Assembly (NCBI GenBank): GCA_035235625.1
Contig: CP141146.1
Coordinates: 15,060,501-15,124,500, forward strand
Length of the DNA stretch: 64,000 bases
Source: Saururus chinensis
Lineage: Eukaryota > Streptophyta > Magnoliopsida > Piperales > Saururaceae
Reading direction: 5' to 3'
Numbering within the stretch: the stretch's first letter is position 1; every line of letters starts with the position of its first letter. The position numbers were made by a program, and so were the translations under genes. The notes below the pieces were generated by a model. The model was not told the DNA's origin. It was given only the letters and a program-made list of their open reading frames with translations, and did not search any database. This document shows positions 1 through 10,243 of this stretch, piece by piece.

Positions 1-139
1 TATACCAATAACTTTTCATACCCTAACTCTCCTCTCATCTCTCTATCTCCCTCATCCGAAAAACTATAGACCCAGCTCCCACCCTATTCACCCTACTGCT
101 TCCCGCCAACAATATATTGGATGACCACCTCTCTTCAAA

Positions 140-186
140 CTATATATATATATATCTATCTGTGTGTGTGTACGTGTGTGTTTGCC
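140..186. repeat. TA/TG dinucleotide microsatellite
   Basis: Runs of TA followed by TG dinucleotides lie inside the presumed intron upstream of the putative exon at 336-571. They generate a low-complexity open frame with tyrosine, isoleucine and valine runs that should not be read as protein. Confidence 0.8.
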
Positions 187-335
187 AATCATATCTTAAT
201 CTTTCATCATTCATCACATGGACATGCTTCGAGCATTCAAGTAGCCAATCATTTTATAACTAAAATTATTTACTATAATCCCCCATTTACACTGACGTTA
301 AATCTTCCTCTTCCTTCAACCTTCCCCCCATCTAG

Positions 336-571
336 CACCACAGACGCTAGAGGTCACCCAGCTCCGCCCCATCGCTTCCCTGACCACCAGAGGTTGGCCG
401 ACCAAAGCCGTCTCCAAGCAGAAGTTCATGTTCATTCGCAGAAGTTCCAACGGCAAATGGTTCACCAAGCATTTTTTTGGCAACTTGGAAGCATCGACTA
501 CATTGACTTTTGATTTGCCGTGGAAGTTGGTTCAAGCCGCTCTTTCAAATGATTCTTCTGGTGGTGACTAG
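336..571 (+). CDS. Probable terminal exon of an unidentified split gene (5' part outside window)
   Basis: One frame is open from 302 to a TAG at 569-571 and reads like real protein: a charged stretch containing RRSSNGKWFTKHFFGN, then FDLPWKLVQAAL and a short acidic tail ending SSGGD. A pyrimidine-rich run followed by CTAG at 332-335 is a good 3' splice acceptor, so the exon probably starts at 336; AG at 342-343 and 349-350 are alternatives. The sequence to its left is AT-rich with TA/TG microsatellites, like an intron. A longer open frame at 121-513 overlaps it but translates the microsatellite and looks spurious. I do not recognise the protein family. The alternative is an old fragment that happens to be open. 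Confidence 0.4.
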
Positions 572-1499
572 TCCTCATTTTCATATATCACTCCCTCTTC
601 CGTTGTTTTCCTGGTATTTTTTGCTATGCATCCAATGTGTTTCCAATGATCATACTTTTTTTATCTGCTTGTAAAGACAAGATTTTTTTTACGGATTTGG
701 GATTTAGATATTGGAAGCCTTTTGTGGAATCTATTTAATCTAGGTGGTATTGATATAGAATAGTAATTACTAGGTGATGAGGTTGTTGATTGTCAGCTCT
801 AGTTCATGGAGTGTCTGCCTTGAGTTAAGAGTTTGATTTACTTGTCATTCTTTTGTTCATGAACGAATGAATACACAGACACAACTCTTTCTTTGTTTTG
901 TTTTGATGTTCATTTTTTGTTTGCGTTTGGGAGTTAGCTGAATAAGCCATAAACGAAATATAAATTCTTCATGATTCATGTTTCATGATTAATTGGCTCC
1001 TGGATGTTCTTTAATGATCAGATGTATGTAAAATTTTATTTTTCCTTCATGTATCATTCACTTAGCAGAGTGAAACATTGTGTATGGATAACAACCAAAT
1101 TTTTTGCCAAAAGTAAGGAGCTTGAACTAGTAGATATTCTGTATGGATAACTATCTAAAGCAGATGTCTGCCTACTACAACTGGGAACAACTTTTATATA
1201 TTTAATAAGAAAAATCTTTGTTATGTCTTAACTTGAGGTAGTTAAGTTTAATATAGGAGCTAGCTAAACACACAGCTTAGTCCAGTGGAGCCTATATTTG
1301 GAGAAAGGTCACATAGAGGCTGGCGAATTAAAAGAAGAAGCAGACTGTATCAATCCCAATCCGATCAAATGCCACACACTAGAGCCTAGCTCTACCCCAG
1401 CACCTATAAACCACCAATGATGATTGATTGGATCTATTGCCTATAAGTATAATATTTGTCTAATAATATAGTGGATCACTAGATTGCCCCTAATCCGAT
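572..1499. other. 3' flank of the left-edge exon; no gene seen
   Basis: AT-rich sequence downstream of the TAG at 569-571. The first few hundred bases are T-rich and could be a 3' UTR. I see no clear polyadenylation signal, repeat boundary or open frame of interest. Confidence 0.4.
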
Positions 1500-2114
1500 T
1501 ATCAACAAAGATAAAAACTAAGAGTTCTAGCCTCTTTACACAAAATTTTTATACATAATAGAATCAAATAAATATTCTCTTAAATCTCACTCACTATATA
1601 TCAATCAATCAACAATTATCATTTAATCCACACATGAATATAAATGTAGAAAACCTTGACATAGGTAAAAAATTACGATAGTTCTACATAAACCAAATCA
1701 ATGTACTAGAAATTAAGACTTTACATTGATACAAGCAAACCACCAACCTTATTTAGACTCTAATATAAGCTCCTCTTATTTAGATCATTGTTGTTAGCCT
1801 TCAAGTCTTCTCCCTCAAACACTTGAAACTTCTTCCTCCTTGCCTTCTCTATGTCTTCTTCTAGTCTTCACCAAGTACCTATTGTTGTATTGACTTTAGC
1901 CTTGTAGAAAACTCCTATTGAAGATTTGCTGCAACACATCTTTGAAATTTCTGTGCATAAACACCTTTAGTTGTGGATTATCTTCTTCAATTTATTATGA
2001 ATCTTTAACTCAAAGTTTCATGTAAATTCTCCTTAAAAAATATGCGAAGGTATAAACTTTTTCCCTCTAATCTCCTCTAGGTTTTTCTCTCTACAATTTT
2101 GTGATTTTTCAACC

Positions 2115-2122
2115 CTTATATA
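2115..2122 (-). promoter_or_regulatory. TATA box of LTR E1
   Basis: TATATAAG on the minus strand inside the LTR. The sister LTR has TATATAA at the corresponding place (56058-56064), followed by a similar A/G-rich leader. Confidence 0.45.
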
Positions 2123-2659
2123 ACTCCTTATGTCAGTTTAGGATTATACTTAAATAAGGAATGAAACTAAAATCGGAATAGCTTAATTAGGATAATCTAT
2201 CCTTTAAGCGATCGATCGTTCAAAACAATGATTGATCATTCACTGTTTGTTTTGTGCACAATAATTCAAGCGATCAATTGATTTACAAAAGTGATTGATT
2301 GATAATTCTTGGCTTTGTCTTGTACAAGGCAAAATCAAGTGATCATTCTGCTTATTTTATTATTATGTTTCCCTTTTAACTCTAAAACCTCTAAATCACT
2401 TTCGAAACTTCTCTAAGTGATTTTTGTATGAGAAAATGATCTAAATAAGCTTTAAAAACCTACAACATTTTTCAGTCTTCTATCTTGATTAATAAGAACA
2501 TGTATGCTCCTATTTTTTAAGCCTATAATTCCATATCTAACTTAACCACAACAACCTCAAATCAGATCCTAAGACTTAATACATACATAAGGTTTCTTGA
2601 CATAATTTTGACAAAGAAATCAACCAATAAGCTTAACATATGACTCATATATTCTTACA

Positions 2660-2675
2660 ATCTTCCTCTTTAGCT
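2660..2675 (-). other. Polypurine tract of the copia-like element
   Basis: On the minus strand the sequence GCTAAAGAGGAAGATT directly precedes TGTAAG, the LTR start. Plus-strand DNA synthesis of LTR elements is primed from such a tract. Confidence 0.6.
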
Positions 2676-3577
2676 ATTTCTTGTCAAAACACTACATATT
2701 TGAAAATCAAAATAAAATTACAATTCTTGACATAGTGCATTGACTTTCAACTTGTATAAAATAACTTTACATTATAAAGACTCAACATAGACTCAATCAA
2801 CCAGAACAAAAAATAAAGGAATTTTATTATTCATTCCTCAAAGCTATAACAACATATTATTAGAGACAAACTACATGAAGACATATATGTAAAACTAAAC
2901 TTGTTTGACTCCACTTATACCTAACAAGGTTCAAGCAAGGATTTGTACTTTTAACTCACTACAACAAAAGGCAATGTTAGTAATGATTTAAGTGTCGCTA
3001 ATGTCTATTAGCAATGCTTAAAAAACATCAATAAAAGCCTAGTCACTAATACGAATTAGCGACATATCCACACTTGTCGCTAATAGTTCAGTATTAGCGA
3101 CACTTATATTTTCATAGCTAAGATCAATTTTTTTTCGACGCTTTATCTTACGTCGCAAATAGTACATTATTAGCGACAATTGCTAATATCAATTTTTTGT
3201 GAAGCCCTATTATACGTCACAAATAGTAAATTAATAGTGACGCTTATTTGCATGTGTCGCTAATAATTAGTTTTTAACAATGCTTCACAAAGCGTCGTCA
3301 ATATTAAAAAAAATTTGATAAAAATTAGCGACACTTATGTTTACATCACTAAAAAAATAAAAAAAATTAATGGTCGCTTTTAAAAGTGTCGCTAATAATA
3401 AAAATATAAAATATAAAAAAATATTAGAAACTTTTTTAAAAGTGTTGCTAATAAAAATAATAAATATAAAAAAAATTATTAGAGATGCTTTCAAAAGCGG
3501 CACTAATAAAAAATAATAATTATAAAATATTAGCAACTTTTTAAAAGCGTCACTAATAGAAATTTAAAACAAAAACA

Positions 3578-3600
3578 AAATCCCACCTTCGGTGGGATTT
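3578..3600. repeat. Perfect hairpin in CACTA element 1
   Basis: AAATCCCACC and GGTGGGATTT form 10-bp arms around TTC. It marks the boundary between the AGCGACGC array and the GC-rich core. Comparable hairpins sit at the same boundary in the CACTA copies near 9525, 27620, 48067 and 49672. Confidence 0.75.
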
Positions 3601-4103
3601 CGGGGAGGGGGCGGAGGGGGCTCCTGCCGGAGTGGAATAGAAGGGGGTGCGAGCCTTCGGCCGGAGTGGAGCAAAAAGAGGGTGTAAAGACTCTCATTCT
3701 TGAACCGGTTTCCTTTTCATTTTAATTATCGGTTGTCATGTGATTAACACGTTTTTTAATTAATTCGGTGGTTTCGAAAATAAATAGTATTTATTATGGT
3801 TTTAATCAAAATCAACTTTATAATTATTGGTTTTAAGTGATTTTGGGTCAAACCTAAAGTTTTGGGATTTTTCTAATTTTTCACTAATTTTCCGAAAATT
3901 AGGGTTTGGCGGGACCTCCTGTAGACCCCACCGGCAAAATTAAGGTTTTTGGACCAAATTAACCCAGACATCAACACAAGCTTTTATAAAAAATTTCATA
4001 ATTTTCTCAGGTTTAATTAGTGCTCAAATGGTCAAAATACTCATTTTTAGTCCAAATTTCTATTTATACCCCACTAATTAATTATGTACACCCCAAGCCC
4101 TAC

Positions 4104-4111
4104 TATAAATA
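4104..4111 (+). promoter_or_regulatory. TATA box of LTR A1
   Basis: TATAAATA lies 421 bp from the LTR start and is followed by GAAAGAGCTGAGCC. The same box sits at exactly the same offset in A3 and A4, which supports it as the U3/R core promoter. Confidence 0.6.
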
Positions 4112-5383
4112 GAAAGAGCTGAGCCATTTCTATTTTGGAAATAGGCTGAGAGAGGGTGATTAAGGCCTAGTTCCCCAATTAGGCCCGAATTGGAAGGAGA
4201 ATAAGGCATGTTTTCTTTAATCAAGCATAAATCCTAGTTTTTCTTCTAATCCATTCTTAATCCATCATTTCCCCTTTGATTTGATTTGATTTTAAACATC
4301 AAAACTACTGATTTGCTTCCTTACTTCGAACCCTACATCTCAAAATTCGTTTTTTATGCTTAACAAACCCTAGATCTAAGATTTCATTAAGGTTTTCAAT
4401 GTTAAATCGATTTTTAATGGAGTTTAACTTAAACTCTATGTCTTTGGAAGGTTTTCAAGAAGGGTAACGGTCAAATCCGAACCTAATCAAGTGATAAGGT
4501 AATGGGTCTTCGAAATCTCAATTTTTCTATGGTAAAAATCTCTATTTTTATTGTTTATTTGGAATGGATTTACTTGATTTAGTGCTTTAATGGTGAGATT
4601 AGTAAATGATAATTTCTTGTCTCGATTTCTTAGGGTTCTGTCTTAATATGAGGTAGATTAGCTTTCTGGAAGGTATGATGGAATTTTAATGGCATTTGAG
4701 TTGTTAGGTGGAGATTTTAAGTTTCATCAATGGAGTTTCGGTTTGAAATTTGAAATGAAGAAGAAGGTTGAATCTGCCTTGTTGGCGTTCGAACGACCTA
4801 CCAAGGCATTCGAACGGCAACACTGCATTTTCAGAAAATTTCCTGTTTAGCCAATCGAACGGCTACACTGCAGAAATTGACCATTGTTTGTATATTGTTT
4901 ATTTCGATGTCTTTACTCTAAAATATCATTTCTGTGTGTATGAGGAGTGTTTTGAGCCAGGGTAAGCTACTGGAAGAGTATACTATTGATGTTAAGAAGT
5001 TGTGGTGTACATTTAAAGTTATGTGAAATGGCTTGTAGTTGTATATATTTGTTGGAATTGCTATCTTGAAGATATGAGTGGTTGATTCCTAGGGTTTAAG
5101 CATGTTTTTAGTAGAATTATAGCATGCTAATGGATTGATATGTCATTATAGGATGTGGTTAAATGATGGGTGAATGTTAGTATTATGCATAGACTCAAGT
5201 ATGAGGTGATTGAGCTTAGATATGTTTAGCTTGTGGTTATGTTGTGACTTGAGTGATGATTTTAATGGTTCTTCTCTTATGATTTTCCGCTGGAATCCAT
5301 GATTAGATGTTAACGCACATGTGTAGTGCGATGGTGAGTTAATTACAAAGCATGTTGATATACATCGAGTGAGGTGCTTCTAC

Positions 5384-5405
5384 CATGTACACACACACAC
5401 ACACG
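5384..5405. repeat. AC dinucleotide microsatellite in LTR A1
   Basis: A short (AC)n tract. Equivalent short AC tracts occur at the same LTR position in the other family A copies (near 19840, 22445 and 36195). Confidence 0.7.
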
Positions 5406-5426
5406 TGGGGTTAATGATTATGATGA

Positions 5427-7750
5427 TGTCGCGCCCCGGGATTTTTAAAAGCATATAAAATTTTTTTTCACAAAAATATCGGAGTTTTACCCGGGCCCGT
5501 GACTGGAGCCATTCGCCATATGCGATAATAAAATAATAATATCCCCAGGAATCACGGTCCATGTACAAACACACAAGAGAAAAAATAATAAAGAGAGTTC
5601 TTACTCGTTTCAATTCAGTTTTGAAATCACATTGTTAAAACTTCGGAGTAGGCCCTTCTACCAGCATACTAAGCTTCGTCGAGTCCTGCAAAGTCTGGGG
5701 GGTGGTGAGTATTTTAAAATACTCAATAGGGAAGTTTATATGATCAGGCATGAATAAACACATGGCAGTTTCACAGCACATATCATATATAATATTTTTC
5801 ATGAAAACAGGGTGTGCCTCTCACCCAAAACCACCCCTAGTGCTTCTTCCTACGTATCGAAGATGCTTCTAGGGTTTGCAAGCTCTCACGGCTCACTACA
5901 AATGTCCCAAACATATATATTAATAATAGGAATTTGCTGCAGGTACAAAGTAGTAACCTTTTACTCCTCCACAGATGATGTCAAAATAATTGGTGCTTGT
6001 GGATAGAAGAGCCACATGTGCTCATGGGGCGCCGGGATCTAGAGAGTAGAAAGTCTTCCCATGATACTCTCTACCCTAACGCGCATAGCCTTGATATTTG
6101 CCCTTCGTTAGGGGCGAATCAGGGTCTTGCCCTTCATTAGGGGCTCACTAGGCTAAAATAGGTACCGTGCATCTAATTCAAACCAGATTAATTTTTGTAC
6201 CCTTAACTAGTCAACGGAGCTCTATCGGGGCGCCCAACAATAGCTCTGGACAATCAAAACATTCATGAGTCCCAGACTCATAATCTTGAGTCCCAGACTC
6301 AATTAAAATATCCTAGAGTTCCCACACTCCAAAAAGGGCTGTTTTCTTTTAAAATATTCTATCCTAATGTTTATCCTTTTGAAAACGCTAGCTCCGCCTC
6401 TACAAGTCATGGGAGTATCACTCTCAACGACTACAAAGGTAAGGTTGGTTGCTCATTCCAATGAGACAGTTACCCCTTCTTTGTCCCGCTTCAGTGACTA
6501 GATCACCATGCTCATACATCTTTTCAAAAATAATCTTGAGAACCTTCCTTTCAACAAGGACGAGTCCTCTAAAACCGTCTTTCAAATATACTGTATTCAT
6601 TCGCAATGAAAACAGTGGCGAAGCTAGTTTGTCTCTATCTCACACGTGCCAACGTGTATAACTAGGAAAATAACCCCGCCATGATGTCTGGAATACTTGA
6701 TTTAGGTAAGAACACCTCTCGAACGGAAGAAAACAGACTCATATCGACTCCAGAAACTCTTTTTCCGTCCTCGTAGGCTACGGACAGAACCTCCCCTTAA
6801 CCCAGGATACTTTTCTCTTTTCGTGCTCGTAGGCTACGGACATAACCTCCCCTTAGATCGGGATACTTTTCTCACAACACGCCCGTAGGCGACGGACAGA
6901 ATCTCCCCTTGCCCAGAGGCAGACAGAACCTCTCCTTACCACGGCATGTTTCCCCCATATAGGGTCGCTAACTCGAAGAATAGACGCTTCCATTGCATAG
7001 AACACCCTCAATTTAGCTAAGAACGTTTTTTAAACGGAAGGAAACAGATACAGAATGACTCCAGAAACTTATTCAAAAGAATGAATTGAAGTTCGGAATT
7101 TATAAGAGAAATGGGCGAGCCGACGACGTGAGCAAGCTTGTGAGCGTGACATGTGTCACGCCCCAAATGGCCCACAAAATGGCACCGCTGCATTGTACAT
7201 ACGCGCGATGCACGCATTTGCGCGGCGCTGCTGGGCGTTCGTTTGCGCTGGCGCGCGTGTTCGCGTGATCCCGCCACGCTTCCGCCGCGCATCACGCATG
7301 CGTCATTTTGCGTGGCACGGCATGGCTCTCCAGCCATGGCTCGGCTCGGCTTCAGCAGTGACGCCAGCTATTTTGTCCGTTTTTAAATATTTTAATAATA
7401 TTTTTATTATTATTTTAATTAAATACAATTCCAAATTCAAAACGTGATAACTTCGTATCCTGGAGTCGGAATTGCGCGTTCTTAGTACTGATGGACTCGT
7501 ATCGACAAGCCCTTCAAAACTAGACCCCACTTGGGTAGGTTATCTCACTTTTTAAAAGTGGGTCCTGCCCATGTGGCATGCTTTCCATTTCGTACGTTCT
7601 TAGGTTCGTTACGCTCATCTCACCGAGCTCTATCATACCCAAATAAAAACTCTCCAAATATCTACCTCTAAATAATTTAAAATAATTTAAAACTCATAAA
7701 TTAGTTTTATTAGAGGCAAGAAATCATACCAAAAATTTGCGGTTGTTACA
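5427..7750 (-). mobile_element. Solo LTR B1 nested in A1
   Basis: The insert reads TGTCGCGCCCCGGG...GGTTGTTACA on the plus strand and is flanked by GATGA at 5422-5426 and 7751-7755. Uninterrupted family A copies (for example 22475-22490) read straight across this point with a single GATGA. On the minus strand it starts TGTAACAACCGC and ends GGCGCGACA, the general pattern of the other LTR families here, so I give minus orientation. It holds GC-rich segments (7140-7370) and short direct repeats around 6770-6930. It has no coding internal region. It is shorter than B2 (3435 bp) and much diverged from it. Confidence 0.85.
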
Positions 7751-9254
7751 GATGAGGCTTGATATTATAATTATGAATGATGCATGAGGGGCTGATGAGA
7801 GCACTAATCATGAATTAGGATTCATATATGCCTTGCCCATGTATGTACCATGTTGCATGCATCATTAAACGAATTTCCAATTGAGGCTTTATCGAGATTA
7901 ACTTAGTTTGATCGATTGGATGCAATGGGATGAAATTGCATGCCAGATTAATATGTCGTTGGCTTAATCGAAACTTGATTAGTCTGAAAGGACATGTTTT
8001 GATTTGAGTTCCTTTGTGGAACAAGTGCACTCCCTGGGTAGAGTCTAGTTAAATGGAATTATATTGGGACGAATTATGTACTTGTCTTGCGGATTGAGAT
8101 TATTATGATTGTCTTTTGGACTGTGAGAATCCAGAGTGGTATGCTTTGTGCACCAGCTACCACGTGTTTTAGGGTTCCCTATTTTGGAACTCGGGCTCTC
8201 CCCCACCGCAGGAGATGTCCCAGGGCGAACACCCCTGCTCTAGATTCTCTATGTGAGAATGGGACATCCTTGGCCTGGATCGTCCAGGGTGAGTAGCCTT
8301 AGGGACTAATAACCCCGACCTTTTTATATTCTTGTGTAGAATTTGGACTATGACACACCTTTGTGGCCTTGTCTGTGTGACGCTAATTGTGTTTACTCCT
8401 TGATGGAGGCATTCTCTATTTATGTTGATGCATGTAAATGATGTATGCTATGCATGTTTGTGTAACATGTAATTTGACACGTTTGTCGTGCAGAATGGAT
8501 GAGATATACTATGAATGCCTGATTTGAAGATTGTGATTGAGACACTATATGCAAGGTTGCATGATCTGAAATATATGTTAGAGATACATCTCATGCAGGT
8601 TTATATGATGTTGGATTGCACTGCGATTTAGACACTATGATGCAAGTTTTGGTGATGCGTATGTGTGATCAGAAAATGATACATCTTGTCAATCTTTGAT
8701 CTGAATTGTTATATTACTATACCGTCATGTTTCTAATGATTATAGTTATATCAAAATCCATTATTGAGTTTATCATACTCACCCCTCTTTCTTGTGCTTT
8801 TGCTTTGGGGCTGCGTGGCGTGACACGCAGATGGACATGATCCTCTCTATGAGGAAAGGTCGGAGAGGACTTGGGAGTAGACGTGGAGGTCTCTTATGTG
8901 GCATGTTTCTTTGGTTTTTGTTATGATGTTAGAACTCTTGTGGTGTAGTTCTCATTTTGGTTTTGTGCTACATTATACCTTTATATTGTTTGAGACATAG
9001 TTTTTGGAGCATTGTGTGGGCTATGGATTAATTAGTATGTGGGTTTGAGATTGTGGTTTATTTTAGAGTTAAAGTAACTCTTTTGTTTCTACCTATTTAC
9101 CCTTGCTCAAAGTAGTGCATTTACTCCGTAAATTTTAGATCGCCCGTGATTAGGGCATAAGTCTTCCGCTATTCATTTTCAATCTCCTTGTCGCCCCTGT
9201 GCGCTTTGCCGGCCTCTGGACCGGGTTCGGTTCGGGCAGTGCCAGGGCGTGACA

Positions 9255-9570
9255 GAGGGGCTCCGGCCGGAGCAGAGCAAAAGGGGGGGGGCAGGGGGAG
9301 AAGAAGAGGGAGGGGTGGGGCTCCGACCATAGCGGAGCAGAAGGGGCGAGGTGGAGACGAAGAGGGTGGGGGGCGGGCGGAGGGGGTGGGGGGAGTTGGT
9401 GGCGGTGGCGGAACAAGGAGGCGGCGGAGGCAAGAGATGAGTGGCGGTGGCATGAGGGGGCAGCAGTAGCACAAGAGGGGTAGCAGAAGGAGGGGAGAGG
9501 GGCAGGCGTGGGTATATGTAACATGCGGGCAAAATTTTCACCCGCTCGTTAGAAATTTTGCCCACGCGGG
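9255..9570. repeat. GC-rich minisatellite core of CACTA element 1
   Basis: Right half of a GC-rich core whose left half is 3600-3682. Units contain CTCCGGCCGGAG-like palindromes followed by CGGAGCAAAAGGGG (near 3626, 3655, 9259 and 9328), then a G-rich tract to 9500. It ends in an imperfect hairpin (arms about 9525-9539 and 9552-9566) joining a TATA-like stretch on the minus strand. The long ORFs called here on both strands (proline-rich and glycine/arginine-rich) come from base composition and are not supported as genes. Confidence 0.6.
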
Positions 9571-9763
9571 AGAAAAAAAATGTTGTCGGTGACACTTCGT
9601 CATAAGCGTCGCAATTGGTAGAACTATTCACAATGCTCTTGACTAAGCGTCGCTAATATCAATGTTATTTGTGCCGCTTATATGTAAGCATCTCAAATAG
9701 TTATACTATTTGCGACGCTTCCTTATAAGCGTCGCAAATAAGATAAAATCAATAAAAAATATA

Positions 9764-10235
9764 AAATACTCTCTCTTCTCTCTCTCCCCTCTCACTACTT
9801 TCTCTCACTCTCTCTCTCTCCTCTATCTCCCCTCTCACTACTATCTCTCTCTCATCACTCTCTCCCCTCTCACTCTCTCCTCTCTCTCCCTCTCACTACT
9901 ATCTCTCTCTGATCACTCTCTCTCCCCTCTCAATCTTTCTCTCCTCTCTCACTCTCTCCCTCTCTCACTCTCACTCTCTCTCCTCTCTCTCATCTCTCTC
10001 CCCCTCTCACTCTCTCTCTCTCCTCTCTCCCTCTTTATATAATTTCTTTTATTTATTTTAAAATTGTTACTGATTTTAAAATAGTATGCAAGAAAAGGGA
10101 GAGAGATTAGAAAGAGCGAGAAGGGGAAGAGAGAGGGAGAGAGAGGATAGAGAAGATAGAGGGAGGAGAGATAGTGAAGAGAGAGAGAAAATGGAGAGAG
10201 ATAGGGAAGAGAGAGAAGAGAGAGAGGAAAGAGGT
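9764..10235. repeat. Long CT tract followed by GA tract
   Basis: About 270 bp of nearly pure (CT)n-type pyrimidine sequence (9764-10033), an AT-rich joint, then about 140 bp of (GA)n purine sequence (10095-10231). The two are complementary in composition and could pair. Serine/leucine-rich ORFs over the tract are artefacts. Confidence 0.85.
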
Positions 10236-10243
10236 GTATGCGT

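Larger units (their letters stand above)
1500..2956 (-). mobile_element. Ty1/copia-like element 3' end (LTR E1 plus 3' internal tail), minus orientation
   Basis: Read on the minus strand, an A/G-rich tract (about 2660-2675) is followed at once by TGTAAGAATA starting at 2659. That is the polypurine-tract/LTR-start junction expected at the 3' end of an LTR element. The stretch 2660-2956 is then the 3' internal region, cut by the CACTA end at 2957. The LTR side holds a minus-strand TATATAAG near 2115-2122 and a cluster of GATCGATC-type palindromes near 2200-2340. A sister copy in plus orientation at about 55.5-56.8 kb shares segments such as TAGTACATTGATTT. The outer LTR end near 1500 is approximate. 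Copia assignment rests on the junction style and is inference. Confidence 0.6.
3683..9254 (+). mobile_element. Solo LTR A1 (Ty3/gypsy-like family A)
   Basis: It begins TGTAAAGACTC and ends GGGCGTGACA, flanked by GAGGG at 3678-3682 and 9255-9259. Without the nested B1 (2324 bp plus 5-bp TSD) it is about 3.24 kb, close to the other family A copies (about 3.36-3.44 kb). No primer-binding site, gag or pol lies between the termini, so it is a solo LTR left by LTR-LTR recombination. It has a TATAAATA box 421 bp from its start, the paired TTCGAACG palindromes near 4780-4865 and one copy of the family's 57-bp unit (8559-8615). The short ORFs inside are LTR read-through. Assignment to large-LTR Ty3/gypsy (Tekay/Del-like) is inference from LTR size and termini. 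Confidence 0.85.
2957..10243 (+). mobile_element. CACTA (En/Spm-type) element 1, split by LTR A1; right end not resolved
   Basis: The left terminus CACTACAACAAAA begins at 2957. From about 2990 to 3560 and from 9590 to 9740 there are many direct and inverted copies of a motif close to TTAGCGACGCTT, the subterminal array expected of CACTA elements (TNPA-type binding sites in the model En/Spm). Between them sits a GC-rich core (3578-3682 joined to 9255-9570), interrupted by LTR A1 with TSD GAGGG. CT- and GA-rich tracts follow to about 10240. No transposase frame is visible, so the copy is non-autonomous. The trinucleotide before the left end is ACT. No matching TGTAGTG-ACT right end was found, so the end given is simply the base before the next CACTA terminus at 10244. 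Confidence 0.6.

Noticed and set aside
121-513. 130-codon ORF at the left edge
   Set aside because: It begins in a TA/TG microsatellite; the protein-like frame is a different one (336-571).
2957-3560. Repeats with short spacers resembling a CRISPR array
   Set aside because: The motif occurs in both orientations with decayed copies and irregular spacing beside a CACTA terminus; this is plant DNA.
9150-9631. Overlapping long ORFs on both strands in GC-rich DNA
   Set aside because: They are proline-rich or glycine/arginine-rich products of a CACTA minisatellite, with no domain and no promoter of their own.
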